Source: JALHNI01 sp965229305 (lineage in GTDB: Bacteria; Acidobacteriota; Terriglobia; Bryobacterales; Bryobacteraceae). Taken from it: a stretch of DNA of 64,000 nucleotides. Below, piece after piece: positions 27,047 through 36,242 of the stretch (positions are counted from its first letter, which is position 1; every line of letters starts with the position of its first letter). The notes beneath the pieces were generated by a model. It did not search any database and had not been told where the DNA came from. It saw only the letters and a program-made list of their open reading frames with translations. Position numbers and translations under genes: made by a program. The stretch is from NCBI GenBank assembly GCA_965229305.1, contig CBDDIZ010000033.1, forward strand, positions 186,001 through 250,000. The letters run 5' to 3'.

Positions 27047-27703
27047 GTGAGCCCCTTGGAGCAACTGGCCGCGGACGTCATCGCTTGCGAGCGCTGCCCG
27101 CGCCTGCGCGAGCATTGTCGCGAAGTGGCTCGCGTGAAGCGCCGCGCGTATCGCGATCAGGAGTACTGGGGGCATCCGGTGCCCGGCTTCGGCGACCCGC
27201 AAGCACGCCTGCTGATCCTGGGCCTTGCGCCGGGCGCGCACGGGGCCAATCGCACCGGGCGCATGTTCACCGGCGACCGTTCCGGCGAGTTCCTGTTTCG
27301 CGCGCTCCACGAGACTGGTTTTGCGTCGCAGGCGGAAAGCGTCAGCCGCGACGATGGCCTGCGCCTGCACGACTGCTACATCACGGCCTCGGCGCGCTGC
27401 GCCCCGCCCGACAACAAGCCCACGCCCGCCGAAGTCCGTCAGTGCCGGCCGTATTTGGAGCGGGAGTTCGAGCTCCTGGAGCGCGTACGGGTGGTGGTGG
27501 CGCTGGGCCGTTTGGCTTTCGACAATTTCCTGGCACTTTTTCCCGCGCCCGGCATCCAATTCGCTCATGGGGGTGAAGGGCAGGCCGGACCCTACCGGCT
27601 CATCTCGAGTTACCACCCCAGCCAGCAGAATACGCAGACCGGACGCCTGACGGCGGCCATGTTGCACGACGTTTTTGCGCTGGCCCGTCGCCGCCTGCAA
27701 TAA
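27047..27703 (+). CDS. uracil-DNA glycosylase, family 5 (UDGb)
   Basis: This 218-residue repair enzyme, starting at GTG, removes uracil from DNA. The signature GLAPGAHGANRTGRMFTGD holds motif A, which in family 5 lacks the usual catalytic Asp. SSYHPSQQNTQTGRL is motif B. Four cysteines (CERCPRL, HC, ARC and a later QCRPYL) could bind the iron-sulfur cluster known for this family. It stands alone between two other transcripts. Confidence 0.92.
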   Translation: MSPLEQLAADVIACERCPRLREHCREVARVKRRAYRDQEYWGHPVPGFGDPQARLLILGLAPGAHGANRTGRMFTGDRSGEFLFRALHETGFASQAESVSRDDGLRLHDCYITASARCAPPDNKPTPAEVRQCRPYLEREFELLERVRVVVALGRLAFDNFLALFPAPGIQFAHGGEGQAGPYRLISSYHPSQQNTQTGRLTAAMLHDVFALARRRLQ

Positions 27704-27826
27704 ATCGTGCGGTCAAACGTACTGAAAAAAGGCGATGTTACGATAGATTGTGCGAACTCCCGCCGCATCGGTTGCGTTCTCCCCCAGTGAGCGTTAACGC
27801 AAGTTCAACCAGAATTCGAGGATTCC

Positions 27827-29233
27827 GTGAAGAGGAAATGGAAGATTATCATTGGCCTGGTGGTGGTGCTGGGTGCCGCAATCGCGGCCTTCGCCAGCTA
27901 CCGGTACAATCAGGCTGCGATTATCAAAGTACAGACGGGTAAGTCGACACGTCAGGACCTGGCGCAGATTGTCACGGCATCGGGTGAGATCAAGCCCCGG
28001 AACTATGTCAACATCGGCACCAACGCGAACGTGCCATCGAGAATCACCGACATTCTGGTGGTGGAGGGCCAGCGGGTAAAGCGGGGCCAGTTACTCGCCA
28101 AATTGGAGAGTGTGCAGCCGGAAGCGGACTTAGCCGCGCAGCGAGCCAACGTTAGTTCCACCGAAGCCGACTCAGCCGCCTCCGAAGCGGCCGTCCGTTC
28201 CGCGGACGAGAACATCAAGACGTTGCAGGCCGCACTGGACCGCGCCAAAACCGATCTCGAACGCGCGAGGATCGACTTCGACCGGACGTCGAAGCTTTGG
28301 GACGAGAAACTGATCGCGCGGCAAGAGTATGACCAGCGCCGCATCGCGGTGGATTCGGCGGTAGCGGCGGTGCGGGAGTCGGAAGCCCGCATCGGCCAGT
28401 TTCGCGCCCAGCGCGCACAGGCGATGGCGAATCTCTCCGCCACGCAGCGCCGCATCACGCTCGCTCAGGCAAATCTCCGCCGGGCGGCGGACGTGCTCGC
28501 CCGCACCCAGTCCGTATCGCCGCTCGATGGCGTAGTCACCAATCTCCCAGTACGCGTGGGCGAAACCGTGGTGCCCGGCTTGCAGAACTCCTCGGCCAGC
28601 CTGATCATGACGATCGCCGATATGTCGGTGATTACGGCGGAAGTGAAGGTGGACGAAACCGACATCGTCAATATTACGCTGGGCCAGAAAGCCGAAGTGA
28701 CCATCGACGCAATGCCTAATCAGCAGTTTACGGGCAAGGTGATCGAGATCGGCAACACGGCGATTCTCCGGTCCTCCGGCTTGGCGGCCTCGCAAAGCGC
28801 GGTGTCGAGCCAGGAAGCCAAGGACTTCAAGGTGGTGATCGCGCTCGACAATCCGCCCGACGAAATCCGCCCGGGCCTGAGTTGCACGGCACGTGTAACC
28901 ACAGCGACCCGTCAGAACGCCATCACTATTCCGATCCAGGCGCTGACCGTCCGTCAAAAGGGCGATTTGGAGCCGGAGAAGAAAGATGGCGCCCCGTCTC
29001 CCGTCGACAAAGAGGCGAAGAAGGAACTGCAGGGCGTTTTCGTCGTCAAAGGTGAAGTGGCTCAGTTCCGCGAAGTGAAAACGGGGATTACCGGCGCCAC
29101 GGAAATCGAAGTCTTAAGCGGAATTGGCGACGGCGAAGAAATCATCACGGGAAGCTACAAGGTCATCCGAACGCTGCGCAATCAGGCCAAGGTGAAGGTA
29201 GACAATAAGGCGCCCGTCAAAACCGAGTCATAA
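27827..29233 (+). CDS. MacA/HlyD-type periplasmic adaptor of an ABC or RND exporter
   Basis: The 468-residue protein starts at GTG 27827 with an N-terminal membrane anchor (IIIGLVVVLGAAIAAFASY). It has a barrel-sandwich start, ASGEIKPRNYVNIG with RITDILVVEGQRVKRGQLLA, then a long alpha-helical hairpin rich in Ala, Arg and Glu (residues about 100-210) and the returning strand VSPLDGVVTNLPVRVGETV. A beta-barrel domain and a C-terminal membrane-proximal domain follow. Adaptor proteins link an inner-membrane transporter to an outer-membrane channel. The next gene is an ATPase, but no permease follows in this operon. Confidence 0.88.
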   Translation: MKRKWKIIIGLVVVLGAAIAAFASYRYNQAAIIKVQTGKSTRQDLAQIVTASGEIKPRNYVNIGTNANVPSRITDILVVEGQRVKRGQLLAKLESVQPEADLAAQRANVSSTEADSAASEAAVRSADENIKTLQAALDRAKTDLERARIDFDRTSKLWDEKLIARQEYDQRRIAVDSAVAAVRESEARIGQFRAQRAQAMANLSATQRRITLAQANLRRAADVLARTQSVSPLDGVVTNLPVRVGETVVPGLQNSSASLIMTIADMSVITAEVKVDETDIVNITLGQKAEVTIDAMPNQQFTGKVIEIGNTAILRSSGLAASQSAVSSQEAKDFKVVIALDNPPDEIRPGLSCTARVTTATRQNAITIPIQALTVRQKGDLEPEKKDGAPSPVDKEAKKELQGVFVVKGEVAQFREVKTGITGATEIEVLSGIGDGEEIITGSYKVIRTLRNQAKVKVDNKAPVKTES

Positions 29234-29250
29234 TCGGTAGAACGGAATTC

Positions 29251-29994
29251 ATGGCAACCACGGCGAACACGGCAGAACTGCAGGCGCGCGGCGAAGAACT
29301 CAAGCGGCAAGGCATCGTTATCCAGTGCTACGGGCTCTGGAAGACCTATGTGATGGGCGAACAGACCATCAACGCGGTCTCCGGCGTCGACATGACGATT
29401 CGCCGCGGTGAGTATGTGGCCATCATGGGTCCGTCGGGCTCGGGTAAATCGACGTTGATGAACCTGATCGGCTGCCTGGATTCGCCTTCGGACGGCCAGT
29501 ACTACATCAACGGCAATCTGGCTTCGGCCATGTCCGACGACGATCTGGCCCGCATCCGGAACAAGGAAATCGGCTTCGTCTTCCAGACGTTCAACCTGTT
29601 GGCGCGCGCCACAGCGCTGCACAACGTGGAACTGCCGTTGATCTACGCCGGCATCTCCGCCGAACAGCGGCATGAGATGGCCATGGAGCGGTTGCGCCAG
29701 GTGGATCTGGCCAAGCGCATGCACCACAAGCCGAACGAACTCTCGGGCGGCCAGCGGCAGCGTGTCGCGATTGCGCGCGCGCTGGTGAACAATCCGTCCA
29801 TTCTGCTCGCCGACGAACCGACGGGCGCCCTGGACTCGGCCACGGGCGTCGAAATCATGGGTCTGTTCGAGCGCCTGCATCAGCAGGGCAACACCATCAT
29901 CCTGGTGACGCACGAACATGACATCGCCATGCATGCCCATCGCGTCATCTACATTCGCGACGGCAAGATCGAAAAAGACGACAAGATCAAGTAG
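29251..29994 (+). CDS. ABC transporter ATPase, MacB/LolD type
   Basis: The 247-residue protein has Walker A GPSGSGKSTLMNL, a Q-loop FVFQTFNLLARATALHNVELP, the LSGGQRQRVAIARAL signature and Walker B ILLADEPTGALDS, matching the MacB/LolD/FtsE class of exporters. It is placed 17 bp after the adaptor. The permease that would complete a MacAB-type pump is absent here; a MacB-like permease lies at 36.2 kb on the other strand and could be the partner, which is inference. Confidence 0.9.
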   Translation: MATTANTAELQARGEELKRQGIVIQCYGLWKTYVMGEQTINAVSGVDMTIRRGEYVAIMGPSGSGKSTLMNLIGCLDSPSDGQYYINGNLASAMSDDDLARIRNKEIGFVFQTFNLLARATALHNVELPLIYAGISAEQRHEMAMERLRQVDLAKRMHHKPNELSGGQRQRVAIARALVNNPSILLADEPTGALDSATGVEIMGLFERLHQQGNTIILVTHEHDIAMHAHRVIYIRDGKIEKDDKIK

Positions 29995-30018
29995 ACCGCC
30001 GCTCGCATCCAATCAGTG

Positions 30019-30861
30019 ATGAACGGCTACGAGTCGCTTACCACCGCGGCGGCCCGCGTTGACTTAACCGGTCGCGGGCTCATTCGAGTGACCGGCGAGG
30101 ATCGCGCGCGCCTGATCCACGCCATGTGCACCAACCACGTCCAGGGGCTCACGCCGGGACAGTACTGCCATGCCTTCTTTCTGAACGCCCAGGGCCGCAT
30201 CCTCGCCGACGCCTGGATCATCTGCCAGCCGGACGCGTTGCTGCTCGACACCGAGCCGGAGATGCGCGAGAAGCTGCTGGCCCATCTCGACAAATACATC
30301 ATTGCCGACGATGTGACGCTCGAAGACGTCTCGGGCCAAATGGCTATCAATGCCGCGGAGGGTCCGCTGGCCGAGGCTTGGCCCGGAGCCCTGCCGATTT
30401 CGGCCACCGGCGGCCAGGGTTGGCGCGGTTACGGAAGCGGCCCCACGTCGGACCTGCCGCTGGCGACAGCCGAAGATCTGGAAATCGTGCGGCTGGAGAA
30501 CGGCCATCCGCGCTATGGCGTGGACATTCTCGAAACGCATCTGGTGCAGGAGACCGGCCAGATGGGCTCGGTGAGCTTCAACAAGGGCTGTTACCTGGGA
30601 CAGGAGATCGTAGAGCGCGTGCGTTCGCGCGGCGCCGTCCACAAGCATTTGCGGCGGCTGAAGATCGCGGGCGACACCGTGCCGGCGCCGGGCGAGTTGT
30701 TCGCGGGGGACGCCAAGGCCGGCTTGCTGACCTCGGCGGTCCTCTCACCGCGCTGGGGCTTGGTGGGGCTGGGCTACGTCAGTGTGGCGTTCGAGAAACG
30801 CGAGTTGCGGCTCGCCGACGGCACGGCCGTTCAAGTGGCCGGCGATGCAGCCGACAAATGA
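30019..30861 (+). CDS. ygfZ: YgfZ/GcvT family folate-binding protein
   Basis: This protein of about 280 residues has the YgfZ signature FNKGCYLGQEIVERV (the KGC-Y-GQE motif) and the GcvT-like aminomethyltransferase fold. It uses folate to support assembly or repair of Fe-S enzymes. The start is the ATG at 30019; a GTG sits just before it. It converges on the PHP gene with a 31-bp overlap. Confidence 0.88.
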   Translation: MNGYESLTTAAARVDLTGRGLIRVTGEDRARLIHAMCTNHVQGLTPGQYCHAFFLNAQGRILADAWIICQPDALLLDTEPEMREKLLAHLDKYIIADDVTLEDVSGQMAINAAEGPLAEAWPGALPISATGGQGWRGYGSGPTSDLPLATAEDLEIVRLENGHPRYGVDILETHLVQETGQMGSVSFNKGCYLGQEIVERVRSRGAVHKHLRRLKIAGDTVPAPGELFAGDAKAGLLTSAVLSPRWGLVGLGYVSVAFEKRELRLADGTAVQVAGDAADK

Positions 30862-31706
30862 TGCTGTCCTAACGCGCGCAGGCCGTTCAGGATGGCGTAC
30901 GGCACCTGGACGTTGCCGCGGCCGCTCCCGAGCACGATCTGGGGCTTGATGGAGCCGTGATAGTCGGACCCGCCGGTGACCGCCAATTGCAGCGTCCGCG
31001 CCAAGCCCAGGTAACGGGCGGAGGCAGCCGGGTCATGGTCCGAGTGGTAGACTTCGAGCCCCATCAGCCCGGCGTCCTTCAGACGGGCAAAGAGGGCCTC
31101 CTCCATGTTCGGGTTCAATCCCAAGCGGACCGGATGGGCAATCACGGGTACGCCCCCCGAAGCGCGCACCAGGCGGATCGCCTCTTCGATGGGCGGCTCC
31201 TGCATCTGGACGAAGGCGGGAGCTTCGTCGCCGAGGTAACGGTCAAAGGCTTCATCGATCGACGCGACGTGGCCCTGGTCGCGCAGCAGGCGCGCAAAGT
31301 GCACCCGACCGGTAATCGAGCGGCCCAGGGCTTCGGCGTCAGCGAGGCGGATGTCGAAGTTCAGTTCGCGCAGCCGGGCGGCCAGGCGCTCGTTGCGTTC
31401 GCGGCGGGCTTGTTGCAGCGCCGCCAGCCAGGCGACGAACTCGGGCGAAGGTGGCTCGTGCAGAAAGTAGGCCAGCAGATGAGTGGGCCGGTTGGGCTTT
31501 TCGGCCAGGCGGGTGGAGAGCTCGACCCCGCACAGCAACTCGAAGCCGAGCTCACGCGCGGGTTCCACCGCGGCGTGATAGCCCTCGAAGGTGTCGTGGT
31601 CGGTAATGGCGATGGCCCGCAAGCCGGCTTCGCGCGCCCGGCGCACCAAGTCGGCCGGCGCGTCGGTGCCGTCTGAGTAATTCGTGTGAGTATGAAGGTC
31701 GATCAA
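30831..31706 (-). CDS. PHP-domain metal-dependent phosphoesterase (RNase AM/YciV-like)
   Basis: The 291-residue protein shows the PHP metal ligands: MIDLHTHTNYSDGTD at the start, AIAITDHDTF, CGVELSTR, VIAHPVRLG and the C-terminal GGSDYHG. This family hydrolyses phosphoesters on nucleotides or RNA ends. It is divergent from the DUF885 lipoprotein gene, whose start lies 10 bp away, so the promoters overlap. The last 31 bp overlap ygfZ on the opposite strand. Confidence 0.88.
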   Translation of the reverse strand: MIDLHTHTNYSDGTDAPADLVRRAREAGLRAIAITDHDTFEGYHAAVEPARELGFELLCGVELSTRLAEKPNRPTHLLAYFLHEPPSPEFVAWLAALQQARRERNERLAARLRELNFDIRLADAEALGRSITGRVHFARLLRDQGHVASIDEAFDRYLGDEAPAFVQMQEPPIEEAIRLVRASGGVPVIAHPVRLGLNPNMEEALFARLKDAGLMGLEVYHSDHDPAASARYLGLARTLQLAVTGGSDYHGSIKPQIVLGSGRGNVQVPYAILNGLRALGQHHLSAASPAT

Positions 31707-31715
31707 GTCGTTAAG

Positions 31716-33422
31716 ATGAATCAGATGCGGCCGGCGGCACTGCTGTTCTTGTTAATCATCCTCGGCGGCTGCCAGCAAAAACCAACGGACGACTTTCTCA
31801 TCTTCGAAGAAGACTATTTTAACGCGCTCCTGGAGTTCCAGCCGACCTTAGGTACGTTAAACGGTCTCCATCAGTACGATGGGCTACTGGAAAACCTCAC
31901 CCGCGAGCGGATTGAGGGCCGAATCGAGGAGTTGCGGCTGCAGGCGGGCCGCTTGGCCGCCTTGCGCAGCCAGCCGCTGCCGTTCGAACAGGCGATCGAT
32001 GCCGAGGCCCTGCAGAATCGCCTGGAGGCGGAGCTATTCAACCTGACCGAAGAGCGCAGTTGGGAAACCAATCCGATGATCTACGCCGGGCAGCCGGCCG
32101 AAGCCATCGACTCGCTGCTACGCCGCGACTTCGCTCCGGGGCGCGAGCGGATCCCGTCGCTGATCGCGCGTCTGCAAGGCGTGCCGCATCTGGTGGCGGC
32201 CATGAAGGCCAACGTGCAGCAACCGCCACGCGAGTTCACCGAGTTGGCCCTGCGGATGGCGCAAGGCGCCGTACAATACTTTGGCGAGACCGTCCCGCGT
32301 TGGGCAGCCTTCGCCGGAGTGGAAGAACGCGAGCGGGTGGAGAAGGCAGCGCTCACGGCCCAGATGGCCATGGAAGATGCCGCCCGCTGGCTGCAGCGCG
32401 ACTTACTCCCGGTCTCGAAAGGCAGTTATGCGCTCGGCGAAAAGCGCTTCTTGAAGAAGCTGCGCCTGGAAGAGATGATCGACCGGCCCCTCGCCGAGTT
32501 ACGCGCCACGGGCGAGGCGGCGCTCGCCCGCGACCGGGCCCGTTTTCAGAAGGTGGCGGCCCGCTACGCGCCCGGCGCTACTTTCGCCCAGGTGATGAGT
32601 CTGCTGGCGGAGGACTTCCCCCGCGACGGCGAGTTACTGCACGCGGCGCGGCAAAGCGTGGAGCGCACCCGTGAGTTTCTGATCCGCAAAGATCTGATGA
32701 CGCTGCCGAGCGCCCTGCGGCCGCGCGTCATGGAGACGCCGTCGTTTGCGCGGCGAGGGTCACTCGCGACGATGGATTCACCGGGTGCCTATGAGAACAA
32801 GCCCGCGGAAGCGTACTACTACATCACGCCGCCCGAGCGGGAATGGAATGCGTCCCGGCGGCGGGCCCACTTGCGCTTGTTCAATCGTCCAGTGCTCGAC
32901 ATGATCACCGTGCATGAGGCGTTTCCTGGCCACTTTGCGCACTTCCTTTATGCCGAGCGCTTCCCGACCAAGACTCGGAAGTTTGCCGATACTGGCTCCA
33001 CAGTGGAGGGCTGGGCGCACTACGCCGAGCAGATGATGCTCGAAGAAGGCTACGGCGGCGGCGATCCGCGCTACGAACTGGCGCAACTGAGCGAAGCACT
33101 GTTGCGCGACTGCCGCTTCGTGGCGGGCATCAAGCTACACACCGAGGGTTGGAGCGTGGAGCAGGCGGCCAAGCTCTTTGTGACCAAGGGCGGACAAACA
33201 CCGGCGAACGGTGATGAAGAAGCCCGCCGGGGAACATATAATCCAACTTATCTGTACTACACCATGGGGAAATTGATGGTTTATCAACTGCGGGAAGACT
33301 TCCGCCGGGAACGCGGCGCAAGTTACACCTTGAAATCGTTTCACGACACCCTGGCGCGGCAGGGAGGGTTGCCGCTCGCGCTGATCCGCAAGCTGATGCT
33401 GACGCGGGAGGCCACGCAGTGA
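31716..33422 (+). CDS. DUF885 family lipoprotein metallopeptidase
   Basis: The start is set at ATG 31716 (MNQMRPAALLFLLIILGGC). The lipobox LGGC with a following Gln marks it as a lipoprotein. The zinc motif HEAFPGHFAHFL lies near residue 405 and a further WAHYAEQMMLE segment follows, both standard in DUF885 peptidases. The protein is 568 residues, normal for the family. The Pvc16-like gene starts at GTG 33419, overlapping the stop codon, so the two are translationally coupled. Confidence 0.88.
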   Translation: MNQMRPAALLFLLIILGGCQQKPTDDFLIFEEDYFNALLEFQPTLGTLNGLHQYDGLLENLTRERIEGRIEELRLQAGRLAALRSQPLPFEQAIDAEALQNRLEAELFNLTEERSWETNPMIYAGQPAEAIDSLLRRDFAPGRERIPSLIARLQGVPHLVAAMKANVQQPPREFTELALRMAQGAVQYFGETVPRWAAFAGVEERERVEKAALTAQMAMEDAARWLQRDLLPVSKGSYALGEKRFLKKLRLEEMIDRPLAELRATGEAALARDRARFQKVAARYAPGATFAQVMSLLAEDFPRDGELLHAARQSVERTREFLIRKDLMTLPSALRPRVMETPSFARRGSLATMDSPGAYENKPAEAYYYITPPEREWNASRRRAHLRLFNRPVLDMITVHEAFPGHFAHFLYAERFPTKTRKFADTGSTVEGWAHYAEQMMLEEGYGGGDPRYELAQLSEALLRDCRFVAGIKLHTEGWSVEQAAKLFVTKGGQTPANGDEEARRGTYNPTYLYYTMGKLMVYQLREDFRRERGASYTLKSFHDTLARQGGLPLALIRKLMLTREATQ

Positions 33423-33826
33423 ACACGGTGGCCCAGGCGACCGCGGCGCTGCTGGAGGTGCTGGAGCAGAACTGCCCGCGCGAACATTTTCCGTACGCAA
33501 CGTTTCATGCCTATCAGGCGGACGATTTCACCAGTCCGATGGAAGAAGGCATCTCGCTCTACCTGTTCAAGGTGGACGTGACGCCGGATCAGCGGCAGCG
33601 CACGCTCTACGGGTCGTACCTGATGACGGCCTGGAGTCCCGACCCGCTGCGCCAGCAGATGCTGCTGAGCTGGGCGATCGAAATGGTGCAGCGCCACCCG
33701 GGTCCGGATCAGCACTTGCGGATGGAACTGTTGCCCCTCACGATTGCCGACCTGGCCGCGGTGTGGAGCATGGCGCGGACCGGAGCTCAGCCCTCGGTGG
33801 CCGTCCTGGTTCGGGTTTTCGACTAG
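33419..33826 (+). CDS. DUF4255 / Pvc16-like small protein
   Basis: The 135-residue protein resembles the N-terminal domain of Pvc16 (DUF4255), the protein that caps contractile-injection tubes. Visible features are GISLYLFKVDVTPDQRQR, the hydrophobic core LYGSYLMTAWSPDPLRQQMLLSWAIEMV, and ELLPLTIADLAAVWSMARTGAQPS. No sheath, baseplate or ATPase gene is nearby, so this is an orphan. Its coupling to a DUF885 lipoprotein is unexpected. A distant family match by eye is possible but not certain. Confidence 0.5.
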   Translation: MNTVAQATAALLEVLEQNCPREHFPYATFHAYQADDFTSPMEEGISLYLFKVDVTPDQRQRTLYGSYLMTAWSPDPLRQQMLLSWAIEMVQRHPGPDQHLRMELLPLTIADLAAVWSMARTGAQPSVAVLVRVFD

Positions 33827-33829
33827 ACG

Positions 33830-34732
33830 CTAGGAGCGTGGAGCGAAATAGCCTTTGCGCGTGCGGACGATGAGGTCCTTCCGGCCCTTGATCTTAATCT
33901 CGACGGGATGGTACAGGCCGTCGAGTTTGAGGGGCTCGGGGCGATAAAGAATCGCATATTGCGAGCGCAGTTCGTTGGCGATGTTCTCAAAGGACTGCGA
34001 AAGGTCCGTGGCCTTGAAGGGGAAAAAGGTCGTACCGCCAGTTTCGGCCGACAGGTACTTCAGCACTTTGTCGCCGTCGGTGGGGATGCGTGTGATGTTG
34101 GTGGAGATCGTGTACAACACCACGTCAGCCTTCTGGGCCATCTCGAGGGCTTGGTCGCGCGTATAACGGCTGGCGTTATCGTCGCCATCGCTCAGCAGCA
34201 CCAGGGCGCGGCGGAACTTGTACATAGGCTGATCCTGCATCAGCTTGTCGCGGCAGGCGAAGTAGATGGCGTCATAGAGGGCGGTACCGCCCCCGGGTCG
34301 CATGTCGCGGATGGCTTTTTCGAGCTTGGCGACGTCGTCGGTGAGGTCTGAAAGCAGTTGGGCCGAGTTGTCGAAGCCGACGATGATGGCGCGGTCGGTC
34401 TTGGGGCGAATGACGCTTTTGATGAATTCGGAGGCGGCTTCCTGCTGGAACTTGAAGCGGTCGCGGATCGAGTTGCTGGTGTCGACGACGATGGCGAGCC
34501 GTAGCGGCAGGTTGTTTTCGGCGACGAACTCGAGGATGTCCTGCTTGCGCTTGTTCTCCACCACTTCGAAGTCCGGCTGCTTGAGGTCTGTGACGAAGCG
34601 GCCTTTCTTGTCGGTGACGGTCATCAGGAAGTTGGCCCGAAACACTTCGACCGTGATGCGGCTCGGATCGAGCGGCGGTTGTTGAGCGGGAAGCAGGAGC
34701 GCGCAAAGAGCGGCCGCAACAGTCTTTTTCAT
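33830..34732 (-). CDS. VWFA-related acidobacterial protein (TIGR03436)
   Basis: The 300-residue exported protein has a signal peptide (MKKTVAAALCALLLPAQQ), then the family opening ITVEVFRANFLMTVTDKKG. A von Willebrand type A domain with the metal site DTSNS (AIVVDTSNSIRDRF) and GGGTALYDAI follows, and it ends with LRSQYAILYRPEPLKLDGLYH. TIGR03436 is almost confined to Acidobacteria, so it is a good lineage marker. It may act in protein-protein contacts outside the membrane. It ends convergently, 3 bp from the Pvc16-like gene. Confidence 0.9.
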   Translation of the reverse strand: MKKTVAAALCALLLPAQQPPLDPSRITVEVFRANFLMTVTDKKGRFVTDLKQPDFEVVENKRKQDILEFVAENNLPLRLAIVVDTSNSIRDRFKFQQEAASEFIKSVIRPKTDRAIIVGFDNSAQLLSDLTDDVAKLEKAIRDMRPGGGTALYDAIYFACRDKLMQDQPMYKFRRALVLLSDGDDNASRYTRDQALEMAQKADVVLYTISTNITRIPTDGDKVLKYLSAETGGTTFFPFKATDLSQSFENIANELRSQYAILYRPEPLKLDGLYHPVEIKIKGRKDLIVRTRKGYFAPRS

Positions 34733-34761
34733 ACCTACCCCATTATCCAGGATCGCGAAAG

Positions 34762-34793
34762 AAAAAGGGCCGGTGAGGAAACCTCACCGGCCC
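34762..34793 (-). terminator. rho-independent terminator of the porin gene
   Basis: A perfect 12-bp stem, GGGCCGGTGAGG with its complement, encloses a 3-base loop (34767-34793). On the minus strand it is followed by five T (plus A at 34762-34766). It ends the porin transcript about 40 bp past its stop. Confidence 0.85.
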
Positions 34794-34830
34794 GTCCAAG
34801 TGACCTAAACGAAGAGACGAGACAAAAGAG

Positions 34831-35988
34831 CTACGCCGGGCAGCGAACGCCGAGGCAGATGATCAGACCGATCGAGAACGTATTCTGGGCCTTGGCGGTG
34901 CCGAAGCCGGAGCCACCATCGAAGAAGCCCTTGTCGGACCAATCGCGGCGGAACTCAGGCCGGATGAAGATGTTCTTGTGAACCCGGTAGTCGCCCGTGA
35001 AGGTGAATTCCTTGAGGTTCTGAGCGATGCCGGAGATGAAGCCGTCGGCATCCTTGTAGTACTCGAAGCGGGGGCTCACGAAGAACTTCTCAGCGAGGAC
35101 GAACTTGCCAGCGAAGCCGATGCCGCCGAACTTATCGGAGCCACCGGTGGGACGGCCGTTCGAACCAATGTCCATGTTGATGTAGAAGTTCGCCTTCGAG
35201 CTGGGATTGATCAGGACGACCGTGTCGTAGAAGCTGCGCTTGCCCTTCGAGGTATCGTCATTTTCGGCGCCGATGTAGTAAGCGTTCGACCAGGTGATTT
35301 TGTCGAAAGCGAAGCTACCGGTCAGGCCGACGGTCTTAGCGCTGTTGTTGTCCTTCTCATTATTCCAACCGTTGACCAACTGGGCGCCGGCGGTGAAGTG
35401 CTTGCCAATCGGGGTCGAGGCGCGAACACCGAAGTGATAGAAGGGGCCGTTGTTGTAGAGGTAAGCGCGCGAGTAATTCCAGTTGAGGTGGGTTTCGGTA
35501 ACTTCGGCGCCGGCGGCGGTGTAGAACTTACCGAAGTCGACCTGGAAGCCATGGTCCTTTTTGGGCTTCAAGCTGACATAGGCCTGGAGCAGGTTGGCGA
35601 GGCCATCGCCGGTGCGCTTGATGGCGGGCGAGGAAACATAGAACGACTTGATGGTGGTACCGACGCCGAAGTCGACGCGGAAGCCAATGGGCGCGGGGGC
35701 CATCTCGACGGAGGCGAGAGCCAGGTTCAGGTCCGGAGCCCCGGAGCGAACGTCGAAGGCGCGGCCGTAATTGCGCTTGAAGAGCGGCTTGTTGGTGTTG
35801 CCCGACAAGTAGCCGTCGAAGACAAAACCAAACTTGACGGGCCCGGCGGCCCAGGGGTCCTTTTCCTGAGGAGCATCAGCCGGCTTGGCGGCAGGGGTCT
35901 GGGCATCGGCAGCCGGGGCGGGCGTCTGGGCCCAGAGGGTGGCTCCAAGTAGAACCGACGAAAAGATCTGAATGAGTGATAAACGCAA
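34831..35988 (-). CDS. outer-membrane beta-barrel porin (BBP2/OmpL-like)
   Basis: Beginning at a TTG at 35988 (GGGAG upstream), the 385-residue protein has the signal peptide LIQIFSSVLLGATLWAQ, then an Ala/Pro-rich linker. The barrel portion shows alternating aromatic strands (GFVFDGYLSGNTN, NYGRAFDVRSGAPDLNLALASVEMAPAP, GFQVDFGKFYTAAGAEVTE, YSRAYLYNNGPFYHFGVRAS). It resembles porin family BBP2, seen in Planctomycetes and Acidobacteria. The longer frame upstream is not conserved-looking and was dropped. The terminator lies 40 bp downstream. Confidence 0.8.
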   Translation of the reverse strand: MRLSLIQIFSSVLLGATLWAQTPAPAADAQTPAAKPADAPQEKDPWAAGPVKFGFVFDGYLSGNTNKPLFKRNYGRAFDVRSGAPDLNLALASVEMAPAPIGFRVDFGVGTTIKSFYVSSPAIKRTGDGLANLLQAYVSLKPKKDHGFQVDFGKFYTAAGAEVTETHLNWNYSRAYLYNNGPFYHFGVRASTPIGKHFTAGAQLVNGWNNEKDNNSAKTVGLTGSFAFDKITWSNAYYIGAENDDTSKGKRSFYDTVVLINPSSKANFYINMDIGSNGRPTGGSDKFGGIGFAGKFVLAEKFFVSPRFEYYKDADGFISGIAQNLKEFTFTGDYRVHKNIFIRPEFRRDWSDKGFFDGGSGFGTAKAQNTFSIGLIICLGVRCPA

Positions 35989-36242
35989 GAGGTGTCTCCC
36001 TGGTATTTCCGGTCCGTGGCGTTTTGGGGAGAGACGGGGCCCCAGGTGAGAAACGCGTAACCGGATGAGCGGCTTAACTGAGGTGAGGTTACCTTGGGCC
36101 GTTGGACTCAATCCAATTCATTAATTAAATAAGGTCCATACGATGGCGACCCCGAAGTGGCCGCAGTGGAATAAAATAAACGACCTCGAATCTTGACCAA
36201 ATTGCTATTTTGGCCAGGAAGGCGTCCAAAAATTCCTCGTTG

